This document shows positions 23,022-35,230 of a DNA stretch of 64,000 nt, piece by piece; positions within the stretch are counted from its first letter, which is position 1; each line of letters begins with the position of its first letter. This DNA is from Epiperipatus broadwayi. Taxonomy: Eukaryota > Onychophora > Udeonychophora > Euonychophora > Peripatidae. The DNA lies in NCBI GenBank assembly GCA_028023455.1, contig JAQFVV010006208.1, positions 11,116,984 to 11,180,983 of the forward strand. The letters are read 5' to 3'. The notes under the pieces were generated by a model. That model searched no databases. It was not told where the DNA came from and saw only the letters and a list, made by a program, of their open reading frames with translations. The position numbers and the translations under genes are program-made.

Positions 23022-26000
23022 ATGTTCTGCAAAATTGCTGGCATTAATATTTGCGGCATCAACTCAATTGATAGAGTGCTAGCTATTAAAAACTGGCTCT
23101 CACTCTGCTCCCCTCATATACTTCTTATGGGTGAAACTAAATATCACCATAAGACTGATCATAAAATATTATCTCTTCTCTCAGCTCTCGGATTTACTAG
23201 ATTTTCCATAGGCCATTCTGCTTCAGGTGGAGTCGGTATTCTTCTCAGCAAGTCAACACCACCAAACAGTTTTAGTATTCTATTCCTAGATGCCAATATT
23301 ATTGTCATAGAAATAGACTATTGGGGTTATCCGATCATCATAGCTTATTTATATACAGCCAAAGACACCTCTCAATATCTAAAAATAATCCATATCCTAA
23401 ATGCCATCAATGCTAACAGAGCCTCTCCTACTAATCTTCTGGGAGACTTTAACACTACATACAATGACTTCAACAAGAGATTTTTGCATCTAATAAATCG
23501 CAGATTAATGTGTGGAGAGGGTTTCTTCCCTCCTGAAGCCTACTCTTTCTATACTAAAACTAAAAAGTCCCTGATTGATTTGGTTTTCTACACCCCAGAC
23601 CTCCATTTCAACCTTGATACAGCCTTGGCCCCTGTTGCTTTCTCTGATCATATGGCTCTAATCTTACAACTTACACCTATTGCAATCCCTACACCCATTG
23701 ATGGACCTGGTAAAACCATGCGCATGATCACTCAATCAAATATGACCGAAGCGATAGTGTCTGAGGCATACATCCTTTTCCAGAAAATAAACATCCTTTC
23801 CCTGCCTGCTGAGGAGGGCTGGTTTTCCTTCATTGGAATACTACAATCCATATTAAATCACCACACCAGGAAAATCAAAGGACCTAATGGCCTTCTAAAT
23901 GACCTAACAGACATTAATATACAACTTCAAGCATCACAGCAAAATTTCACAAATACAGAAAAAATTATCTTCCTTAAAAATCTCTACAAAATCAAGCAAA
24001 AGTCCCTTGCAGAATATACATCCATCAGAAGAGCCAAATGTTTCTTAGCACAACAACACTGCTGGACAAGAGATTATCTCAGATGGGCACTGGGATACAA
24101 TAAAAAAACAAATCACTCCCTTATCCATTAATACTAATGGAACCAATCTTATTGGCTTTCCAATGATGCAGCACATCAGCAAACAATTCTGCCAATTAAT
24201 GCAAAAAGATGGAGCTCTTCCTATAAACAGCTGGTTAGATGCTGGTGACCCCGGCGAACATGGCATCATGGAAATCCAAATCAAAAAAAAGATAACATCT
24301 CTCCCTGACGGCGTTCATCCTGGCCTTCATGGCATCCCAAATTTCCTTCTCAAACACCTCAGTCAATTCACTGTGCCAATTATTAAAAAAATGATTGATC
24401 ACCTAGCCTCCGGCAACAGAAACATAACAGATCTTTACCCAGTGGCACTCGTGCCTTTTATTAAAAAAGCAAAACCACTAAACGACATTAACAGTATCCG
24501 GCCAATTTCCATGACCCCATTGCTTATCAAGATAATTGAGTCAGTCATTAAAGATCAAATCCAAACTCAAATTCTTAGCCATATCTCGTCAAACCAATAC
24601 GGAAAAAAGGGATCATCAACCTCGCATGCTATGTCCAATGTAACTGCACTGTTCAATTCCATCAGAGGACATCGTAAATCAAAACCTATTGCTGTCCAGC
24701 TGGATGTTGCGGCAGCATTTGATTCAGTCCAGATAAACATCCTTCTGGATATTCTGTTGGAATGTGACATTCCAGCTGGGATTGTACAGATGATCAGCAA
24801 TCTGGTCAACAACAGAGAGATTTTTCTCTCTCTTGATGGCAAGATCACACCAGGTTTCAAGCCAAACAAGTCGATCCCTCAAGGATCCCCGCTCAGTGCC
24901 CTTTTCTTCACAGCATACATCAACCCTCTTCTGATGGATATAGAAAAAAACCTCCCTGGAATTTTCCTTCCCTCTCTCAATAAAAGCTTCAATGTATTTG
25001 CATATATTGATGACATCATGGTTGTGATTCCCACCATTAAATACCTTCCTAATCTCATGAACATATTAAACAGAAATACAGCGAAACTTGGCCTACAAAT
25101 AAATTTTAACAAATCTTCCATCTGGAAGATAATGTCTGGTAAACAAATTAACTCTCTCTTTTCTGCAAAACCCCAAAGATACCTAGGTTTTCCAATCTAC
25201 AAAACTCCAACTGCAATGGCAAGAGAGATTCAAGATGCAATCCTCCATTCAACTGAAGCCATCACCACTTCACTCTCTAGAGTATACCTTTCATTATATG
25301 GAAAGGTTGGCCTCCTCAACATGATCATAATGCCAAAAATCTCATATTATCTTCCATTCGTTAAAATGTCTAAACAGTTTCAAAATAAAATTAACCGATT
25401 ATGCACCAAACTTCTCTGGAGAGGAAGGACAGTTGCTATTAGCTTGCCAGGTATCCAACGACCACGCAGGTTCAATGGACTGTCATTCCACTCAATACAA
25501 ACAATCATTTTACAGAAAACCCACAACACTCTACATAATCTGATCCTCTCCTGCGGATACTCTAACATTATTAAAAAAGTTATACCGACAGATCGTCCTC
25601 CACCCTCTTCCAGTTCATGGATAGCATCCCTAATACAACAACTACAACTTTATAACCCGATAATATCCTTTAACCTTAACCAAAAAATCACCTTATGGGA
25701 AGCATACAATATAATCAACTATAATCAACAACCCATTAAAACCAGCCTAAAAATAACCAACCAAAGACTCATTACACACTTCAAAAGATGGAGTCTGGAA
25801 CCCAAATTCCTTGACTTCATCATTAAAATAAATCTTAATGCGCTACCCACAAATTGGTTTCTTTATCATCGAAGAGGTTTTACCAGCATTGACCCTATAT
25901 GTGGTCTGTGTGCTCGTGAAGATGAAACCATAGACCATATTATACACCGGTGCCCAAGACTTAAAACTCTGAAAGATATAATTATAATCAATTCCAACAT

Positions 26001-26251
26001 AAGACCTGATATGATTTTCTCACTCGAAAATGCCATTCATAATGTTTTTTTTTTCAATAATAAGGCTTTCTACCTTTGTCCTTTATTCCATATGGATAGT
26101 GAGATGCAAAAGTCTCATGGAATTACTTCCGCCACAAATCATACCATTGTTCTATCAAACGCTCAAAAAAATCAAGAAACGTGACCAGCTCCTTGCCTCC
26201 AGTAAAGTCTTTGCTGACACCTGGTCTTTAATTGCTCTTTCCTTTTCCTGA
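23022..26251 (+). pseudogene. LINE ORF2 (APE endonuclease + reverse transcriptase), two frameshifts
   Basis: ORF2 nicks target DNA and copies the element RNA by target-primed reverse transcription. Residues 1-215 are the APE endonuclease: GET with catalytic Glu near 38, SGGVGILLSK at 68-77, GDFN at 141-144, IDLVF at 185-189, SDH at 208-210. Frame then shifts at the A7 run 24102-24108 into the frame of 24163. RT boxes follow: QLDVAAAFDSV (about 24698), PQGSPLSALFF (about 24877), YIDD (25003-25014), GLQINFNKS and RYLGFP. A CX2CX8HX4C zinc motif starts CGLC near 25898. A second shift at the T run near 26045 restores the true C terminus (ends FADTWSLIALSFS, 26251), supported by the homologous FGDTWEQL in the 12-13 kb fragment. 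About 1,075 codons. All catalytic residues persist, so only the frameshifts need kill it. Confidence 0.9.
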
Positions 26252-26523
26252 TTATCAATTCCCACCTACCCAGCATTATAGAATAGTCATTTATAAAAGA
26301 AAATATTCATGTTTATATTAAAAATGCTAATACCATTAAACAAGTTCTTTGAATCTCTTCACTATACCTAACCACATAAGAGTATAACATTGTGCTCTCA
26401 TAACATAATCTAGCCAGATGACATATAGAACATTATATAATCATATTATTGTACAATTTATTCATTTATTTATCCTTTATTAGTATGTAATCACTATTTA
26501 TTGTTAATAAAATTTTTATTGAA
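26252..26523 (+). other. LINE 3' UTR
   Basis: 272 bp between the ORF2 stop and the target duplication, AT-rich. It ends 'gttaataaaatttttattga', containing an AATAAA-type signal close to the end. There is no poly(A) or short-repeat tail, unlike the fragment at 11960. Confidence 0.7.
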
Positions 26524-26539
26524 ATTAATGGTCAGAGAG

Positions 26540-28057
26540 TTTATTTGTATAATTATTTTACATATTATTAAGAAAGGTTTTATATTTTAAAAAGTGATGC
26601 AAAAATTCCAGACAGTGAATATATTGATAATGGTATATCTGACAGTGGAAACACCAATAGAAATGTGACAGAAAATGATTTGATAGAGTTATAATGAGAT
26701 TGCTTGACCTTTGATTCATAGATGTGTTAATTAAATGCAAGCCTAGCCATTTAACACAATTGTTTTTTTTTTTTTAAGATTAGAAACTGAGATGCAATTA
26801 CTTTTCTTTTCGATAGCGATCTCTTGCAAAGACTATCAATATTTAGTTTGAAAATCTTTTGAAAAACAACATTGGCATAAAATACACAAATTTAATTTGG
26901 ACAATCATATTGAATGAGATAATATAATAACCAATCTAAACAAGAATGAAACAAACAACAAACTATATTTTACAATTATTTGATTATCAACCCGGGTTTT
27001 TATATCTTATTAAGACTTTTCCAAGATAGAAAGTTTTATACATCACATGACCTATAAATTACATTTGCTCCTCCTATTGGACATTATTTGACCTTCAACA
27101 ATATAGATTAACTTTACACATATAAACCTATAAATAAAATTAAAAAAATTTAAAACTATACAAATACGTATATTTTTATATACCTATACAAACAAATAAA
27201 CACACACACCCTCCATCTTTTATAAACTCGCATTCATAATTCTACAACAATTTTTAAATCTTCCAATTACCTAATAATGCCCATTATTCCATGCTAATTT
27301 TGCTGAACAACATTGCAGATAATCTATATTCTTGGAATTATGAGTTAAGCATCTTAACCCTAACCATAATTAAAAGAGGGAGTGAAATATTTCTTCCGAG
27401 AGATGCATTTCCCTATTTAAGAAGAGAATCGTTAAAAAATATTGTAAAAAGCTTAGTATTTATAATAGGATTTTTACTTTTATAAATCAAATTTAGGGTT
27501 GACACAGAGTCAAATATTACTTGATAATCAATGTTGGCTTCCACAAGCACATTACTTTATGATGATAGATATGATCTAGAATTGCTTGGAGTACAGTTAA
27601 TGCTTATAATATAGAGACACCTTTTTTGGCATATTGAAAAAGAGACAACAGTAAACAAATGCATACTATAGTTCTATTTTTTAAAATCCCATTCAAGAAA
27701 TTTTGATTGCCAGAGATACCAGAGATTTTATAGTTTTCAAAAAATATTACTTGATTATTGTTGGTAATCTTACTATCCTTTTTTTAAAATAAATAAATAT
27801 ATCACAGAATAGTAATGAACCTGCACTTATTAAATACTTTATATATATATATCAAGTAATATAAATATAATAAACAAAATACACTAGAATAACTCTACAA
27901 AATTAAAAGTGCCTAAATAAAATATAAATAATTTCTTTGCTATAGCCAGCTTACAGCTTTTTCAGCCATCTTCAGTAGCAATATAACATTAATATTTAAA
28001 TCTTGTTAAAATCATTATTGTTTAGTTTTATATATGCATTTTTAATTTTGTAGACTT
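26540..28057. other. AT-rich stretch, nothing recognised
   Basis: About 1.5 kb right of the LINE with no coding pattern, RNA gene or repeat that I can match, apart from short AT runs. Confidence 0.45.
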
Positions 28058-29900
28058 ATTCTAGTGTATTTTGTTTATATATATTGTCTTTAAACTTAAT
28101 GTAATTAAAAAGAAGTCCAGATTTTCAAGATCCCAACAGCTATGCATTCCATCTTATACAACTGATACCCATGATGACATACATGTGAGAAAGGTAAATC
28201 TCCAATATATGTATTTCATGCTGAACCAGCACTCATCATTTGGTCCAGATCACCATCTCTCCCCCCACACATATATAATATATAATAAGTGCTCAATTTA
28301 TATTAAGTCATCAAATCTTCAAACATTAATTGACAAGCTTTAATCTTCTCCACCTCCAAATCTTCACCCATCCATATTCTTAAAAATCCCATGATGGAAC
28401 ACTCAAAGCCCTTGTTGATGTTAATATTATTGTCATATTCATGTTAACTTTAAATCACTCTGACCCCTCACATATAAAACTTTAATATGTCCATTTTTAA
28501 ATACACAGAAGAGAAGTGGGCATAATACAGGCTGAATATGTAATATTCAAATACAAGTATATTGTCTATAATAATTTAGTGTAATTAGAAGGGACTTGAA
28601 CTTAGACTTTCAAGCTCCCTACAGCTATGCCCTTCATCTTACACAACTGATACACATGACCGCATACATGTAAAAAAAGGTAAATGATCTCCAATATACA
28701 TATTTCATACTGAACCAGCACTCATCAGTAGGTCCAGATCATCATCTCCCACACATATATACAATCAATGCTCAATTCATATTAAGATAGCAAATCTTCA
28801 AACTTCAATGGGCAAGCTTCTCCACTCTCCAATTCTTCAGCCATCCAGATCATTGAAAATCTGATGGGGAAACACTCAACACCTTGTTGATGCAAATATT
28901 CTGCCCATCACTGTTCTGTGTATTTAAAAGTGAACATATTAATGTTCTATATGTTAGAGGTCAGAGTGACTTAAAGTCAGCATGGATATGATATAATATT
29001 AGTATCAACAAGAGCTTTGAGGGTTCAATCATTGGAGTTTTCATGATATGGATGGCTGAAGAGTTAGAGGCTAGAGAAGATTGAAGCTAGTCCATTAAAG
29101 TTGGAAGATTTATTATCTTAATATAAACTGAGTAATGTTTATATATATGTATGGGAGATAATGATCTGGACCAACTGATGAGTGCTGGTTCAGCACGAAA
29201 TACATTTATTGGAAATCATTTACATTTTTCACATGTATGTGGTCATGTGTATTGGCTGTATAAGATGGTGTGCATAGTTGTAGAAAGCTTAAAAGTCTGA
29301 GTTCAAATCCCTGCTAATTACATTAAGTTTAGTATAGACAATAGACTTATATTAGAATAATACATATTCAGCCTGTATTCTGTCAAATATGCATATTAAA
29401 GTTCTGTATGTGAGGAGTCTGAGTCACTTAAAGTCAACATGGATATGATAATAATATTGGCATCAACAAGGGCTTTGACTGTTCCATCATCAGAATTTCA
29501 ATAACATGGATGGCTGAAGAGTTGGAGGATGGAGAATACTGAAGCTTGTCCATTAAAGTTTGAAGATTTGTTATCTTAATATAAACTGAGGACAGATTGT
29601 ATATATGTGGGGGAGATGGTGATTTAGACCAACTGATGAGTGCTTGTTCAGCATGAATTACATATATTGAAGATCATTTATCTTTTTCAGATATATGTCG
29701 TAATGTTTATCACTTGTATAAGTGCACATCTGTAGGGAGCTTGAATGTCTGAGTTCAAGTAGTTTCTACTTACATTTAGTTTAGGATAGGCAATATACTT
29801 ATATTTGAATATTATATATTCAGCACGTACTCTGCCCATCCCTCTTTCGAGTATTTAAAATTGAACATATTAATGTTTTGTATGTGAAGGGTCAGATATA
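28058..29900. repeat. 1.8-kb palindrome of four R3-like units
   Basis: Two units of about 480 bp in one orientation (from about 28058 and 28526) are followed by two in the opposite orientation (to about 29420 and 29895), meeting near 28960. Each unit has a tRNA-like piece with a B-box-like 'gagttcaaatccc' (29304) or its inverse at the outer side, the R3 core ('actgatgagtgctggttcag' at 29176 and inverse at 28229), and the phrase 'ttaatatgtccatttttaaa' or its inverse. Divergence between units suggests stepwise growth rather than one event. Confidence 0.8.
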
Positions 29901-29922
29901 TAAATTAAAACCATACGGTATC

Positions 29923-30049
29923 ACTGTAAATTGGCTGTTATAGCGTAAGCTTGTGGTTAAAACCTGTAGAGGTCCCTACCTTCGCATTTTCACGTGCATA
30001 TTCTTGAGGTTTACTGCCTTAGTAAATATTATTTAAAGGACTGTAAATT
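29923..30049. repeat. R4 half-element with 10-bp target duplication
   Basis: ACTGTAAATT at 29923-29932 repeats at 30040-30049. Between them is one arm of the R4 palindrome ('agaggtccctaccttcg', 'ttactgccttagtaaat'). The partner arm is missing. Confidence 0.7.
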
Positions 30050-30944
30050 TTTTATCTTAAATTTTTATAGTTAAGGAAGTATATTCATCACTGTCCTTAA
30101 TTGTATAGCATAGAATATAATCAATAACATGTTCAGTAATCTCTAATAGTAATGTTTATGAGAAAATATATAATTTTATGAAGCATTTTTGAATGGATTT
30201 CCAAACAGATTTTGTGATCAATGCTTCTATTAAAATGTGTATGTTTATTTTGTTATTATTCCGATTAAGGAAGGGATAAACAGATAGAACTCCTCACACA
30301 TATAAAACAACTAATTTTATACAAAAATAAAGAATAGAATTATAAATTTAACATGAAAACATTTTGAAATTTAGATATTTTTATTTATGTGCAGAATAAA
30401 CATCTATTACATTTATATTTGGTATGTGTGTGTTCCTGAGTTGATCTCTTGGGATACCCATTCATCAATAGTCTTAAAATTATCCTTCATAAGATAACAG
30501 ATATAAGAAACATGGAATAAGAATTATAAATAATTAACCTTACAAAGTGATATTTAGTTATCTACATACCGGACGCCTTTATGAGAATGCTGGACTTAAT
30601 GATCTAATTTTGCTAAAACTTAATACTGGATTTACTTAACTCAAATAAAGCCTTGAAAAGACACTACTGTACTAACAGTGACAAACCTCCTCAAAACCAG
30701 GCATGGATTCTTCATCCCACAAGGATAGACCAATATTTTTTTTAATGAAGCATTACTTTATTGATGTTATAATCAATTGACATAAACTACTTGTTTTTGT
30801 ACATGCTTGCTATGTTCACTTTGCATACGATATCTATGTAAATTTTATATGTAATTAGTGGCACTTGCCTTTTCCTGAATATATAAAAAAAATATTACAT
30901 TCTTTTTTTCATTTTTAAATGTTTCTAAAGTTTTACTACATATT
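30050..30944. other. AT-rich spacer, nothing recognised
   Basis: No gene, RNA or repeat matched. Confidence 0.4.
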
Positions 30945-31583
30945 GATTACATTCAAATATCAGCCTTTCAAGCTAATTGAGCACGCGCCTTTTGAGAGTG
31001 TTAAATAAATGAATACTTTCCTCTTCAATCCAAGATATAGTATTTATGCAGGAATAAAAAGGATCTTCTTATTCCTACGACTCAAATTCTTTTATATGAG
31101 CAAATCTGAAGTACTGTTGAGGAGAGCATGAGTAGAATTCTCACTTTAAATTACTATTTACGATGTCTTTTGACTGAATGACGTCGGTGAAATTACTTAG
31201 AATTTACTAAACGTCATTCTTACTGAAACTTAATTATGAGTAAATGAGCAATTATTTTATCTAGCACCGTGTTTAAAATTATATTACATTCAAATATCAG
31301 CCTTTCAAGCTAATTGAGCACGAGCCTTTTGAGAGTGTTAAATAAATGAATACTTTCCTTTTCAATCCAAGATATAGTATTTATGCAGGAATAAAAAGAA
31401 TCCTCTTATTTCTACGACTCAAATTCTTTTTATTCCTGCATAAATACTATATCTTGGATTGAAGAGGAAAGTATTCATTTATTTAACACTCTCAAAAGGC
31501 GCATGCTCAATTAGCTTGAAAGGCTGATATTTGAATGTAATATAATTGTAAACACGGTGCTAGATAAAATAATTGCTTATTTA
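30945..31583. repeat. R6 foldback (160-nt arms) plus an extra direct copy
   Basis: Arms 31241-31399 and 31424-31583 are near-perfect reverse complements ('gcaattattttatctagcac' outer end) with a 24-nt loop. A third copy of most of the left arm, same orientation, lies at about 30949-31105 ('cattcaaatatcagcctttc'), about 135 bp upstream. No ORF. Confidence 0.85.
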
Positions 31584-31864
31584 CATATTGATTAAAAAAA
31601 CTCTAACATTTCTCCACTAATAATAATGATGATCTCTTCCAATATTTTGTGGATAAACCAAAAAAACACCAATACATGATGGAGAATATTCTGTAATATA
31701 GACATCACGCAATGCCTGGTATAAAAGCTGAAGTTTGGAAAATCCAGACAGTCTTCACAAATTTTTAATTAGCCATTTTGTTTGTCATCTACAAGATGGT
31801 CATCTAGACTAAACAGTCTAGGTATTTGCCTTTGCAGGGCAAACAATTTCTCATCATTCTAGGA

Positions 31865-31975
31865 AAAGCATTGGTAGCTGAGAGGTCAGTGCAGCTGCCT
31901 TGCAAGCAGTGGCTTGGAGACAGTTGCCGTGGGTTCACTTTCCAGTGCTTTGACATATGGAAAAAACATATGAAC
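31865..31975 (+). mobile_element. tRNA-derived SINE (type S1)
   Basis: Plus-strand A-box-like 'tagctgagaggtcagtg', anticodon-stem-like 'gcagctgccttgcaagc', B-box-like 'gggttcactttcc', then 'gctttgacatatgg'. Same family as 11596 and 43886 but more diverged. Confidence 0.65.
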
Positions 31976-32770
31976 AACAACAGAGAAACCAAAAACCATC
32001 ATTAATTAATTAATTAATTCTTTATTTCAAGAAATCTCATTTATTAATAGATAAATTGACTTATGGAATGCCGTCTCACAACTTCAACAATAAATTACTG
32101 AACTTTGATTCAAAAATTAATGAGAATCACTTTGTTATGGATAATAAACTCTTCCTTTGATCAGATATACGATCAGAACTATTAGCGACATGGATTAAAG
32201 ATCTATAAATAAAAAGATTAATTACATATCTCAGATTAAAGAAGTAATGAATGCTAATCCTTTGGATAAAATTATAGCATCTGTTCAAATAAATTAAATT
32301 GCTGCATGGAATAAACTACCAATTAATACATTATTATTGTATTAATACTATCTGAAATATAAAAATATGGGGTAAGATGATGCACATAAAATCCCTTTTA
32401 CATTGTCATATCCTAAAATGCATAAACACAACTTGATATCCATGCATTTATTTTCATATTTTATGTAACCCTGACATAAAATCATTAATCAACTTTAAAT
32501 TGAAAGATGCAGTTTTAAAACACAGATTAAGTTATTCTTAATTAGTTCTTATATTAAAAAATAATATATTTGCAAAGATTTTATTAATAAAATAGACGAA
32601 GATTAAGAGTATACATATTATTGAATAATCCTGAGAAATTTATTGATTATTTTATTGAATGTGAATCTATTTTCAAAGTATAAGATAGTTTTAGCTTATG
32701 TCAAAATATATAAAAACGTGTGCATAGCGAATTGCAAGTTAATTAAAATATGAAAATCAATGGTCTTCAT
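31976..32770. other. AT-rich stretch, possible old LINE debris
   Basis: A short (TTAA)n run at about 32003-32021, followed by sequence that reads weakly like broken coding DNA on the plus strand (32200-32680). I cannot assign it. Confidence 0.3.
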
Positions 32771-34780
32771 ATGAAGAGATTTTTAGAGCAGGCTGGATGT
32801 AGTTATTCCAAATCAAAAGAAAGTAAATCGCCAGATATGAACAAAGATGAACCATCAATATCAACTCAAAACATCAAGATGGTTGGATTAGGCGGTATGA
32901 TCCTGATTATATAAAGTATGGCTTCTCCATGAAATCTGGCATAGAAACGGAACCTAGTCCACAATGTGTTATATGTTTTGAAAGTTTATCAAATGGATAT
33001 TTGAAGTCCTCACTTTTGAAAATATATTTACTATCCCAATAAAATTTAAAAGATAAACTAAATGATTTTTTTAACAGAAAACTACGCAAATTTCATGACC
33101 AAAAAGCAGTTGTAACGTTTTTCACCAGTATTAGCACCGATTGTGTACTAACATTGTATTTAGCAAGTTTGTGTATAGCCAGGTACAGTAAAGCACCCAC
33201 AACTGGAGAAACTTTGTTACCAGTAACTAAAGATATTGTGAAATCTGCACTTGGGAAAAAAGCAGCCAAGGAAATTCATAGAGTGTCACTATTAAACAAT
33301 GCAATAATAAGGTGAATAGATAATATGGCATCAAATATTGAAAGTATTCTAATCAAGAGATTAAGACAATGCCAGTTTTATTCTTTGCAAGTGAATGAAA
33401 AGATCAATATCTTTAAATTAGCATCATCATCATCATCATCATCATCATCAACCATTATCAATCCACTGCAGGATGAAGGTCTCTCCAAGTTTAATCCATC
33501 TTCTCCAATCTTTAGCATCTCTTCTCCACATCACCCCTGCACACTTTCTTATTTCATCCATCCATCTCACATGTGGTCTCTTTCTGGGTCTTTTACAATC
33601 TATTGGAATCCAGTTTAAAATTTCAATTGTCCATCTATTATCATCTCTTCTAGCAATAACTACTTGTATGTGGAAGATTTGATTTCCTCAATGAAATTCA
33701 AGAAGTAATATTATTTTGTAAGTTGTTATACACAAGAACAATGTAGACAAAATATTCAAATATTCAAAATAATCAATGATTATTTTATTAACAATAATAT
33801 AAGTTGGTAGAAATGCATTGGAGTTTGTACACATGGTGCTCACACAATGATTGGACAGTTATTAGGTATAGTAATGAAAATTGAAGAAGTAGCACCAGAT
33901 CGTAAATCTACAGTGTAATTCATCTGAAACTTTTAGCTACAAAATATACCTGCAAATTTAACATCTTTTCTTAATAAAGCTGTAGAAATAGTAAACTTGA
34001 TAAAATCAAAAGCAATTAATTCCTGTTTAATTTCAATTCTATGTAATGACATGGTGAGTGTACGTAAAACATTATTATTTCATACTGAGGTTCAGTTGCT
34101 CTCACAAGGCAAAGTCCTCACCCAACTTTTGGAGTTAGGCTCTTATGTGATTCAATAAAAGATCATCATACTGATGAGGAATGGCTATTTAGACTAGCAT
34201 ATCCATCACATATTTTTTCATGGTTAAATGACTTAGATACGAGTTTGCAGGGAGCTAACAATTCTCTGTTAACCTTAGCGATAAAATAACACCATTTAAA
34301 AATAAACTATCATTTCTTAAAAAACAAATTGGGAAAAGGAGTTTCGGTGTGTTTTCCACCCTATATAATTTTTCAGAACAATTTATCAATATACACAAAC
34401 TGTGTCATTAATGACATACAAAACCATTTAAAATCTTTATATGATTGTTTTCAAATATATTTTACTGTTCAAAGTTGGATTCGCAATCCCTTTGCATTGA
34501 CAGAGAGGTTCCAGATAATGTAATAACGAAAGAGACTTTTATAGATCTTATTGGTGACGTGGATTGAAACTGAAATTTTTGAGTTTCGGCTTGTTTTCAT
34601 TTTTCCTGTCTACCCGGTTAGAATATCAGGGACTCACTCTCTCAACAGGAATTAAAATTTTTAATGCCATTGTGTTAGAGTGGATTTTCTGCTAAGATCG
34701 CGATAGAAAACAAATATAAAAATTTGCTCAATATTGAATCAGATATTTCTCATCTTGTTAAAAATAAACAAATGTAAACA
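32771..34780 (+). pseudogene. hAT transposase pseudogene (BED-finger, SCAND3/ZBED type)
   Basis: Plus-strand readings in shifting frames follow the order of this hAT transposase group: YDPDYIKYGFSMKSGIE and PQCVICFESLSNGYLKSSLL (BED finger; the His pair is lost), ARYSKAPTTGETLLPVTKDIV, LGKKAAKEIHRVSLLNNAI, DNMASNIES, then after an insertion GVCTHGAHTMIGQLLG, IPANLTSFLNKAVEIVNLIK, LLFHTEVQLLSQGKVL, DEEWLFRLAYPSHIFSWLND, WIRNPF and a C-terminal ENKYKNLLNIESD. The usual length is about 600 residues and nearly all blocks are present in order. Many stops and frameshifts, plus an RTE fragment at 33418-33672, inactivate it. Transposases of this group have been domesticated in animals, but this copy is dead. 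Confidence 0.85.
33418..33672 (-). mobile_element. RTE-type LINE fragment inserted in the hAT gene
   Basis: Starts with 'atcatcatcatcatcatcat' (the 3' simple-repeat tail seen from the other strand), then the same sequence as 16352-16525 ('ccactgcaggatgaaggtc'). It interrupts the hAT reading after the block ending CQFYSLQVNE, so the RTE fragment is younger than the hAT copy. Confidence 0.8.
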
Positions 34781-35184
34781 TCACACCAATTAAAATAATT
34801 TGTTACTACCCAAAGACTATTAACCAATTACACTTTTGTGATATTTATGTTAAAAAATATTTTTTCACATTCTATATTTTTATATCGTATAATTTTTATT
34901 TTGTGATATATATGTTCAATTCTTTTTTTTCATTCATTATTTATATTTTACATCGTATAATTAATTATACTTAAAAGTATACCTCTCACTAAATGTATTG
35001 CAATCTTTTATGTTTTACACACACACACAAACAAACATATATATATATATTGTTGTATAATGCTATGATATCTAAATAAATAAACCAAATAAATAGACTG
35101 TATTAAATTCTATTACATTCCATCATATACAAATTTGAAAAAATTTGCCAACATCTTGCCTAAAATTCATCGATATTTTATCGC

Positions 35185-35204
35185 AAAAAGGTTGGGAACC
35201 GCTG
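35185..35204. mobile_element. hAT 3' terminal inverted repeat
   Basis: AAAAAGGTTGGGAACCGCTG reads inward as CAGCGGTTCCCAACC, the common hAT terminus. It lies about 400 bp after the transposase pseudogene, so it is probably that element's 3' end. I could not find the 5' end or an 8-bp duplication. Confidence 0.65.
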
Positions 35205-35230
35205 GCAAAGACAAATTAATACATTACTGT

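Larger units (their letters stand above)
17174..26539 (+). mobile_element. Full-length LINE (L1/Tx1-like), 9.33 kb, with 16-bp target duplication
   Basis: ATTAATGGTCAGAGAG at 17174-17189 is repeated exactly at 26524-26539. The element is therefore 17190-26523. Order: ETS/YY1-like start, leader of about 3.1 kb, ORF1 (zinc knuckle), ORF2 (APE endonuclease, reverse transcriptase, C-terminal CCHC) and a 272-bp 3' UTR. ORF2 with an APE nuclease, LINE-type RT boxes and a CX2CX8HX4C tail fits the L1/Tx1 group. There is no poly(A) or microsatellite tail; the end is AT-rich with AATAAA at about 26508. The exact duplication says it is fairly young, yet both ORFs carry stops or frameshifts. It lies antisense to the collagen gene. 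Confidence 0.93.

Noticed and set aside
24163-26184. ORF2 C terminus ending at 26184
   Set aside because: After the T run near 26045 the neighbouring frame (to 26251) matches the homologous fragment at 12685-13080, so the 26184 ending is a frameshift artefact.
26826-26833. GCAAAGAC as partner of the 8 bp after the hAT 3' end (35205-35212)
   Set aside because: It lies 8.4 kb away with no hAT 5' terminus beside it. A chance 8-mer.
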